From Ruminococcaceae bacterium UBA5396 (GTDB taxonomy: Bacteria > Bacillota > Clostridia > Oscillospirales > Acutalibacteraceae): a stretch of DNA of 11,046 bases. Below are positions 6,522-11,046 of the stretch, piece by piece. Under the pieces are notes generated by a model that was not told the origin of the DNA, did no database searches, and was given only the letters and a program-made list of their open reading frames with translations. The DNA lies in assembly GCA_002410715.1 (NCBI GenBank), contig DHOG01000203.1, positions 1,733 to 12,778 on the forward strand. The letters run 5' to 3'. The position numbers and the translations under genes are program-made. The number at the start of each line of letters is the position of its first letter. Position 1 is the first letter of the stretch.

Positions 6522-7004
6522 TTAAGTATTCTCATCGATAACCGCATTTTCAATTTCAGCCAGATTTGAGAGCATTTTCTCAAGCGAATGTCTTGTCCTT
6601 GAAATATCTTTTGTATCCATCTCTTTGAATAATCTTTCCCTAAATATTGCTCCTTTCGGATCTGTCTGCTTCCAGAAATCATAGCTCTGTTCTGTCATTC
6701 TCAATCTGGTGACTCTAGCATCCTTCTTATCTTTTTCTATTAACAACAGCCCCTTCTGCTGAAGCTTCATAGCCACTTGTTTGACATTCTGGTGAGAACT
6801 TCCCATCGCATTGGCAACTTCTTTCAGAGTTGGGGGAGAAGCAAATAGGCTATTGATCGTCTCGGACAAAAACCATTGTTTGGTTGTCACATCAAATTCC
6901 TTGAATTCTCTTTCAAGAAGAGTATTCATCTTATTTGAAATGATCAGTAAAAGGCCAAAAATCATCGCCTCATCACAAATTTCATTAGTCTTGTTTGAAT
7001 TCAC
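6522..7004 (-). CDS. MarR-family transcriptional regulator
   Basis: A 160-residue winged-helix regulator. The helix-turn-helix is seen at TLKEVANAMGSSHQNVKQVAMKL, the wing at LIEKDKKDARVTRLRMTEQS, and flanking dimerisation helices at both ends, all typical of MarR proteins of about 140-160 residues. I chose the GTG at 7004, 4 nt after GGCGGTGT. The longer frame from a TTG at 7040 has no ribosome binding site and its extra 12 codons overlap a candidate operator. A further in-frame ATG (MIFGLLL) would give about 147 residues and cannot be excluded. The protein likely represses its own promoter, where GTAAT-type palindromes occur, and the downstream membrane-protein gene. Ligand unknown. Confidence 0.92.
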   Translation of the reverse strand: MNSNKTNEICDEAMIFGLLLIISNKMNTLLEREFKEFDVTTKQWFLSETINSLFASPPTLKEVANAMGSSHQNVKQVAMKLQQKGLLLIEKDKKDARVTRLRMTEQSYDFWKQTDPKGAIFRERLFKEMDTKDISRTRHSLEKMLSNLAEIENAVIDENT

Positions 7005-7008
7005 AATT

Positions 7009-7016
7009 ACACCGCC
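7009..7016 (-). promoter_or_regulatory. Ribosome binding site deciding the MarR-gene start
   Basis: GGCGGTGT read on the minus strand, 4 nt before the GTG at 7004. It is weaker than the sites of neighbouring genes but is the only one available near the 5' end of the frame. Confidence 0.45.
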
Positions 7017-7028
7017 ACTATTATATTC

Positions 7029-7067
7029 GGTAATGTACAATAATCATCAAATTAAGTAATGTATTAC
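7029..7067 (-). promoter_or_regulatory. Candidate MarR operators
   Basis: GTAATGTATTAC (7056-7067) is a palindrome with arms GTAAT/ATTAC around two central bases. A second copy of GTAATGTA lies at 7030-7037, 26 bp away, and GGTAA (7029-7033) with TTACC (7064-7068) forms a wider inverted repeat. MarR proteins bind short palindromes, often over their own promoter. The main site sits at the expected transcription start. Confidence 0.5.
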
Positions 7068-7075
7068 CCATTAAG

Positions 7076-7105
7076 ATAATATGTTACCGTTTTTGTATTT
7101 GTCAA
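7076..7105 (-). promoter_or_regulatory. Promoter of the MarR unit
   Basis: On the minus strand, a perfect -35 TTGACA (7105-7100) and a -10 TATTAT (7081-7076) are separated by 18 nt. The predicted start near 7069 falls beside the GTAATACATTAC palindrome. A second possible -10 (TATAAT, 7025-7020) lies further downstream but lacks a good -35 at the right spacing. Confidence 0.7.
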
Positions 7106-7399
7106 TACCTTTTTGAATTTTTATAATTATTTTATTTCTGTGTTGTTAATGCTACCTATAGACTTCAAAAATATCGTCTGGGACAAAATTGACGAAAAAA
7201 TGGGCTTACCGAAATATGCCTTATTTGGTATAATCTGATATATGCTTATATGGCATAATACCAATAAGAAGATTAAACCATGCGCATAATTTTGCAAATA
7301 CAAGGCATGGCCACTGGGGGCCATGCCTTGTATTCTTAGCTATATTATTCTATGCGCAAGAGGCCGAGGACTGGTGAACACGTTTTATAAACCGCAGAA
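7106..7399. other. A+T-rich intergenic region
   Basis: No gene seen. The part from 7106 to 7200 is strongly A+T-rich. An imperfect hairpin covers 7220-7269: CTTATTTGGTAT (7220-7231) pairs with ATACCAATAAG (7259-7269) with one bulged T, and further AT pairing lies inside. The strong hairpin at 7297-7334 follows, enclosed by an outer inverted repeat TGCGCATA (7281-7288) and TATGCGCA (7351-7358). An isolated TATAAT (7229-7234, plus) has no matching -35. Confidence 0.5.
7297..7334 (-). terminator. Strong hairpin, likely terminator of the esterase operon
   Basis: A perfect 16-bp stem, AATACAAGGCATGGCC (7297-7312) with 7319-7334, closes a 6-base loop. It lies 66 nt past the stop of the zinc-ribbon membrane gene in that gene's direction. 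The downstream tail on the minus strand (TGCAAAATTAT) is not a clean T-run, so it may act as an imperfect terminator or mRNA 3' stabiliser. Confidence 0.65.
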
Positions 7400-8095
7400 T
7401 TATAAAAACGATCTTCTTTCCAGCCATTCCCGCAGCGACTGAATGATTCCCGCAAGTATCAGAAACAGACCGAACAAGAAAAACGTGCTCATGGAGTAAA
7501 GGGACCATGAAAACATCTTTGTGCCAAACGTGATATGCTCAAAGTATTCTATCAGCATGGAGCTTGCTCCCAGCGCGGCGAGAAGCCCTCCAATGATAAA
7601 CAGTTTTCCGCCCTTAACATATCGAAACAAGCTAACTGCGGCCGTTGTCAGTATGCCCAGCAGCATAACCACCGGGAATGCAAAAGAGAGAAACCAGTCT
7701 CCACGATTGTATAGACAGACGTACAGCAAAAAGGCACTGACAGCAATAAAGCTTATCGGCACAAAGACTACGGGATTGGGGTGGCGAAACCACATCGGTA
7801 AAACGGCAATGATGTACAAGGCGGCAATGCCGCTCATCACGTAGCCAGACCAACGGATGGCCCCATAGGTACGCAGACAGAAAATCAGGCATACGATGCT
7901 GACGACAGCCAATGCAATCGTAAGAAAGATCGCGGCTGGAAATCTTTCATTATCCTTCTTTTTGGGATACACGGAAGAGTACGCGTAGTTTGCTTTTGGG
8001 ATGTCGGCATTTTTCGGAATCCAGACAGGGGTGGCGCATAAGGGGCAGCGCTCTGTACCGTCCGTCAGCCTGACACCGCATTTTACACAGTACAT
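7400..8095 (-). CDS. DUF6320-like zinc-ribbon membrane protein
   Basis: A 231-residue protein that starts with a zinc ribbon (C3, C6, C17, C20 in MYCVKCG and ERCPLC), followed by a linker to about residue 52 and six membrane helices at roughly 53-74, 83-102, 108-129, 134-157, 163-183 and 196-219. The layout, and the position after an acetyltransferase and an alpha/beta hydrolase, match what I recall as DUF6320 proteins of Clostridia; the name is from memory, not a search. Function is unknown. The ribbon may bind a protein or nucleic acid partner at the membrane. I chose the ATG at 8095, 7 nt after GAGGTG. The longer frame from a TTG at 8101 leaves only one base after that site. It starts 2 nt after the acyltransferase stop, so it is the last gene of the operon. 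Confidence 0.88.
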   Translation of the reverse strand: MYCVKCGVRLTDGTERCPLCATPVWIPKNADIPKANYAYSSVYPKKKDNERFPAAIFLTIALAVVSIVCLIFCLRTYGAIRWSGYVMSGIAALYIIAVLPMWFRHPNPVVFVPISFIAVSAFLLYVCLYNRGDWFLSFAFPVVMLLGILTTAAVSLFRYVKGGKLFIIGGLLAALGASSMLIEYFEHITFGTKMFSWSLYSMSTFFLFGLFLILAGIIQSLREWLERRSFL

Positions 8096-8097
8096 GG

Positions 8098-9372
8098 TCA
8101 ATCACCTCGAAGTTTACTTTCAATGGTTACAGGAACGCCTAACTCCACAAGCCGGGAGAAAAAGCGCTGTTCAAGCTCGGTTTCCCGAATATTTCGGATC
8201 ATATTCACATAGGTTGCGTTGCCTAAACTAACAACGGAGCAATTGTTCGGATAGGTATATTGTACGCCGATGATGAATTCCATCCGTTCCACATAAGGCC
8301 GCATGGGTTCGGGAAGCTTGACGACCCCGAGATTCGATATGTTCAGGCAACCTTTTGTCTCTCCGACATACGCATAAACCATACGCAGAAAAAGGTTTTT
8401 GATGAACAGTGGCATAATTCTCAGAATTGCCAGCTGCTGTGGGATGACGTTAGCCGCAATTCTCGCCGCCATAATCTGTGGCATCGCTTCAGCGGATAAC
8501 TGAGCGGAGATGCCGTTGCACAGGTCGTCCAATGTAAAAGCACCCAACTGGGGATCAACCCCGGGATTGAGCGTGAGCACAAAGTTGCGCAGGGTTTTAC
8601 TTCCGTAAAGACGGCGAAGATTGACAGGAACGGTGATTTTCACGGGTTTGGGCCGTCTGTTCGGTGCGTGCTTCGCCTGCATCTCTGTGATGACCTGAGC
8701 CATAACGGCCACTAAAAAGACCGTAACTGTAGCATGATAGCTGTGAGCGACTTCCACAAGCTTATCCGTGGGCAAAACCCCGGTAATAAGATGACGAACT
8801 CCGTCTTTTTCATGTGTGCCCTTCAGGCGGTAGGAATTCGGCTCAGATCGGCTCATGGCATGCTGACCGCTGTAGCGCAGGAAGCTATCTTCAATTTCTT
8901 CTGGCTGGGGCTGTTGCCCAATATCCAGTATTCCATCCAAAGCCGGGATATCGATGCCGTATTTTAACGCAATATACCGCGCGGCCAGTGTTTTGAGAAA
9001 GATCATGCCCCCCGTGCCGTCGGTCAGCGCGTGGAAGAACTCCACGGCAATGCGATTTCGATAATATAGAATTCTCAGGCAGCAGGTATGGAGCTCTTTT
9101 GTGGCCATATGGGTCAGCGGATAAGCGAAATCCTGGCCAACCGTCAGCGGCCCTCTAATCTCTTCCAGATAGTACCAAAATATGCCGGTGCGCAGCCGCA
9201 CGTACAGGGAGGGAAAGCGGGGCTTCAGATCATTCGCCGCTTCTTGCAGGAGAGCTGGATCTATATCTTCCCGTAGCGAGACGGATTGTCGGAACACATT
9301 GCACCAGCCGGGACGCTTGACCGCGGGGAAAATTAAAGCGGCGTTGTCGAGCCGCAGCCAGAATTTGCTCAT
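8098..9372 (-). CDS. AATase/condensation-fold acyltransferase
   Basis: A 424-residue protein of the CoA-dependent acyltransferase superfamily (alcohol acetyltransferase, condensation, WES type). The catalytic motif HxxxDG is seen as H114-A-L-T-D118-G119 in VEFFHALTDGTGG. Other family-like segments are ITVPVNLRRLYGS (about 246-258) and the late ISNLGVVKLP (about 345-354), the region equivalent to DFGWG. It probably moves an acyl or acetyl group from CoA or a carrier to a hydroxyl or amine; the substrate is unknown. I chose the ATG at 9372, which overlaps the esterase stop (ATGA) with AAAGGG 7 nt upstream. A longer frame from 9456 would run 28 codons into the esterase gene. No membrane helix or signal peptide is evident. 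Confidence 0.9.
   Translation of the reverse strand: MSKFWLRLDNAALIFPAVKRPGWCNVFRQSVSLREDIDPALLQEAANDLKPRFPSLYVRLRTGIFWYYLEEIRGPLTVGQDFAYPLTHMATKELHTCCLRILYYRNRIAVEFFHALTDGTGGMIFLKTLAARYIALKYGIDIPALDGILDIGQQPQPEEIEDSFLRYSGQHAMSRSEPNSYRLKGTHEKDGVRHLITGVLPTDKLVEVAHSYHATVTVFLVAVMAQVITEMQAKHAPNRRPKPVKITVPVNLRRLYGSKTLRNFVLTLNPGVDPQLGAFTLDDLCNGISAQLSAEAMPQIMAARIAANVIPQQLAILRIMPLFIKNLFLRMVYAYVGETKGCLNISNLGVVKLPEPMRPYVERMEFIIGVQYTYPNNCSVVSLGNATYVNMIRNIRETELEQRFFSRLVELGVPVTIESKLRGD
8103..8108 (-). promoter_or_regulatory. Ribosome binding site deciding the zinc-ribbon gene start
   Basis: GAGGTG on the minus strand, inside the last codons of the acyltransferase gene. It is 7 nt from the ATG at 8095 but only 1 nt from the in-frame TTG at 8101, so the ATG is preferred. 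Confidence 0.75.
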
Positions 9373-10274
9373 TGCGCAACCCTTTGGATAAATTTTTGAA
9401 TGGCATCCATATCCTGACGCCGATCCTTCACGCCATATAGAACGTATACGTGCCACATGTTGGGGGCAACGGTTAGGGTGCTTTTGCAGCCGGAAGCCAG
9501 AAGTTTTTGATGAAGTTTAACGGCGTCGTCACGCATGATCTCATCCCCACCCACAAACAAGAGGCTCTCCGGAAAATTTAGAAGGTCGCCAAACAACGGA
9601 GATGCAAGCGGGTTCTCGGGCTCGTCCGTATAGCAGGAAGCGAAAAACTGCAGGCGGCGCAGCGATATGGATGGGTCCATGGATTCATTTTCTACATAGG
9701 ATTTCCCGGAAGCCGTCAGATCGGTCCATGGCGAAATGGCGACAAGACCGGCCGGAAGGGGAAGCCCAAGCTTTTTGGCCGCGAGGCAGACGGAGAAAAT
9801 GAGGCCGCCGCCCGCTGATTCGCCCACCAGGACGACTTTGCGAGGATCATATTTTTCGATAAGAAACCTATAGGCGGTCATGGCGTCATCCAGCGCGGCC
9901 GGAAATGGATATTCCGGCGCGAGACGATAGGCAGGGCATAAAACGCTTATGCCGCCCTCCGTGGCCAGGGTTGCACCAAAGCCCTTTGCATATTCGAGGC
10001 CCCCGCAGCAGTAGCCGCCCCCATGAAGATAGAGGACCGCTCCGGAACAGTCCGAAGATGGCGGCAGGGCCATGGCTGCCTGGAAGCGGTTAAACTCCAG
10101 TGGGCAAAAGCGCACATCCGGGTGCTGTATTTTTTGCAGTAGCATGCCGATAAAATCTTGCGCCCGGCGCTCTGCCGTAATGGGCTCATCTTCCGTAAAG
10201 CTCTGCAGCTTTTTAAGCTGGTTGCGGAAGAAGGAAGAGGCCCATGACTTTGAAGAAGGTTTTTTGTAGTTCAT
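9369..10274 (-). CDS. HSL-family alpha/beta hydrolase (esterase/lipase)
   Basis: A 301-residue esterase of the hormone-sensitive-lipase group. The oxyanion motif HGGG is at 84-87 (LYLHGGGY), the nucleophile S153 in GESAGGG (151-157), the acid is probably D244 in VGGDEIMRDD, and the base H275 in NMWHVYVLYG. YRLAPEYPFPAALDD (117-131) is a typical HSL segment. It should hydrolyse carboxyl esters, perhaps those made or used by the acyltransferase next to it. No signal peptide is seen, so it is probably cytoplasmic. I chose the ATG at 10274 because the longer frame's TTG at 10313 is the -35 box of the promoter. Its stop overlaps the acyltransferase ATG by 4 nt. No ribosome binding site stands before the ATG. 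Confidence 0.93.
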   Translation of the reverse strand: MNYKKPSSKSWASSFFRNQLKKLQSFTEDEPITAERRAQDFIGMLLQKIQHPDVRFCPLEFNRFQAAMALPPSSDCSGAVLYLHGGGYCCGGLEYAKGFGATLATEGGISVLCPAYRLAPEYPFPAALDDAMTAYRFLIEKYDPRKVVLVGESAGGGLIFSVCLAAKKLGLPLPAGLVAISPWTDLTASGKSYVENESMDPSISLRRLQFFASCYTDEPENPLASPLFGDLLNFPESLLFVGGDEIMRDDAVKLHQKLLASGCKSTLTVAPNMWHVYVLYGVKDRRQDMDAIQKFIQRVAQ

Positions 10275-10284
10275 AGCTTTTTCT

Positions 10285-10313
10285 ATTATATTTTCTGTGA
10301 GCAGGAAATGCAA
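10285..10313 (-). promoter_or_regulatory. Promoter of the esterase operon
   Basis: On the minus strand, TTGCAT (10313-10308) and a perfect TATAAT (10290-10285) are separated by exactly 17 nt. The predicted transcription start, near 10278, is only about four bases before the esterase ATG. This implies a nearly leaderless message unless another promoter further upstream is also used. Confidence 0.65.
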
Positions 10314-10547
10314 CCTGTTGATGTGGCTACTCTTTTCACCGAAGTTAGCATTTCAAGGTAATGATGAAACTGCCAAAAGAGATAACCGATGTAGAAATTT
10401 GTAGTTGTAAGGCTCAGTTTGGTCCGGCGTCCGCTTTTGAATGCATCCTTTTTATGATATGATAGGTGGCAGAGAGACAAGATTTCTTTGATAAGCGCAG
10501 CAATTGAAGTGCGGTTATCGGGTTTATGAAACCCTTAGGAGATGTTT
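10314..10547. other. Intergenic region between divergent esterase operon and MFS gene
   Basis: No secure gene. A 33- or 34-codon plus-strand frame runs from the ATGATG at 10361 to TGA at 10462, with AAGG just upstream; its product (MKLPKEITDVEIC...) is unrecognised. Two overlapping TATGAT hexamers (10453-10463) could be a -10 for the MFS gene, with TTTTGA (10435-10440) as a weak -35 at 17 nt. A short hairpin is at 10520-10534. Confidence 0.4.
10520..10534 (+). promoter_or_regulatory. Small hairpin just before the MFS ribosome binding site
   Basis: GGGTTT (10520-10525) pairs with AAACCC (10529-10534) across the loop ATG, two bases before AGGAG (10537-10541). The loop ATG opens a ten-codon frame (MKPLGDVYEA) that ends at 10558, inside the MFS gene. 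It may be a leader peptide or attenuator, but no ribosome binding site precedes it. Confidence 0.3.
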
Positions 10548-11046
10548 ATGAAGCATAGCACACAAAACGGTATGCTACGTAATGTTATATTCCTTGGACT
10601 CGTCAGCTTTTTTGCTGATATTTCAAGTGAAATGGTCTATCCGCTAATACCGCTTTACTTAACCGCGGCATTCGGCGCAACGCCTGTTCTGGTTGGAATC
10701 ATAGAAGGAATTGCCGAGAGTGTAGCAAGTCTATTGAAAGTGTTCAGTGGATATATTAGTGACAAATATAATCGCAAAAAGCCGTTGGCTTTCTTGGGAT
10801 ATGCTTCCGGCCTATTTTATAAGCTGGCGCTTTTGTTTGCAGGATCTTGGGGGGGTATTCTCGGTGCTAGGGTGATAGACCGCTTCGGAAAAGGAATCCG
10901 TACCGCGCCGCGGGATGTTATGGTATCGGAAAGCGCTGATAAAGCGCAAATGGGAAAGGCCTTTGGTGTCCACAAGGCTTTGGATATGGCGGGGTCTGCC
11001 ATTGGGATATTGCTGGCCTTCGTCCTGCTGAAACGTATAGGTGAAG
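10548..11046 (+). CDS. MFS transporter, N-terminal part (cut by window end)
   Basis: An open frame runs from the ATG at 10548 to the window edge, giving 166 residues of a major facilitator protein, about 40% of the usual 400. The first helix is about residues 10-26, followed by the conserved SSEMVYPLIPLYLT. The loop 2-3 signature is seen at GYISDKYNRKKPL, and the helix 4 region at ARVIDRFGKGIRTAPRDVMVSES, a segment I associate with a subgroup of bacterial MFS exporters of unknown or drug-like substrates. AGGAG (10537-10541) is 6 nt before this ATG; an in-frame ATG at 10542 has no spacing and is rejected. It is transcribed away from the esterase operon. Confidence 0.93.
   Translation, partial: MKHSTQNGMLRNVIFLGLVSFFADISSEMVYPLIPLYLTAAFGATPVLVGIIEGIAESVASLLKVFSGYISDKYNRKKPLAFLGYASGLFYKLALLFAGSWGGILGARVIDRFGKGIRTAPRDVMVSESADKAQMGKAFGVHKALDMAGSAIGILLAFVLLKRIGE

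Noticed and set aside
7005..7040. TTG start for the MarR gene
   Set aside because: No ribosome binding site, and the extension covers a candidate operator and a secondary TATAAT.
9373..9456. 28-codon N-terminal extension of the acyltransferase
   Set aside because: It lies wholly inside the esterase coding region, and the ATG at 9372 has its own AAAGGG site and a 4-nt overlap.
10280..10360. Plus-strand frame ending QPVDVATLFTEVSISR that faintly recalls the C terminus of rRNA methyltransferases of the RlmD type
   Set aside because: The match is only a few residues, lacks the expected following motif, and overlaps the esterase promoter on the other strand.
10286..10480. 64-codon minus-strand frame upstream of the esterase
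   Set aside because: It overlaps the esterase promoter, has no ribosome binding site and resembles no known protein.
1..11046. CRISPR array, insertion sequence, transposase or phage genes
   Set aside because: No regularly spaced repeats, no transposase or integrase motifs and no terminal inverted repeats with target duplications were seen.

Overview
The window looks like chromosome from a low-to-medium GC anaerobic Firmicute of the class Clostridia. The evidence is strong AGGAGG-type ribosome binding sites, tightly overlapping genes, a CD1871A-family CXXC micro-protein with a polyferredoxin and a TlpA-type lipoprotein, and a DUF6320-like zinc-ribbon membrane protein beside an acetyltransferase and an esterase. 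No species can be named from the sequence alone.

Layout. 1-67: 3' end of a tRNA (probably Arg) and a strong hairpin. 243-2935 (+): OmpR-family response regulator, histidine kinase and a single-pass membrane protein with six extracytoplasmic cysteines, joined by 0-nt and 1-nt junctions. 3058-5404 (+): a redox cassette of a 46-residue CXXC membrane peptide, a NapH-like 4Fe-4S membrane protein and a TlpA/ResA-like thioredoxin lipoprotein, ending in a clear terminator at 5443-5479. 5650-7004 (-): an A+T-rich two-gene unit of a MarR-family regulator and an unknown eight-helix membrane protein, with a promoter carrying palindromic candidate operators. 7297-7334: a 16-bp hairpin. 7400-10274 (-): a compact operon of HSL-family esterase, AATase/condensation-fold acyltransferase and zinc-ribbon six-helix membrane protein, with junctions of 4-nt overlap and 2-nt gap. 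10548-end (+): the start of an MFS transporter cut by the window edge.

How the parts may work together. The two-component system and the redox cassette each sit behind a promoter containing a related 14-bp element (CAWCTTTGWCRCAT), so the regulator may control both itself and the cassette. The cassette reads as an electron-delivery route: cytoplasmic Fe-S protein in the membrane, then CXXC peptide, then lipid-anchored extracytoplasmic thioredoxin. The six-cysteine protein made with the kinase could be a client or a redox sensor; that is inference. The esterase, acyltransferase and membrane protein look like one acyl-ester or lipid-modifying pathway of unknown substrate.

Two start codons differ from the longest open frames because promoter elements lie inside the extensions (MarR gene and esterase). 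A third, the zinc-ribbon gene, is decided by its ribosome binding site.
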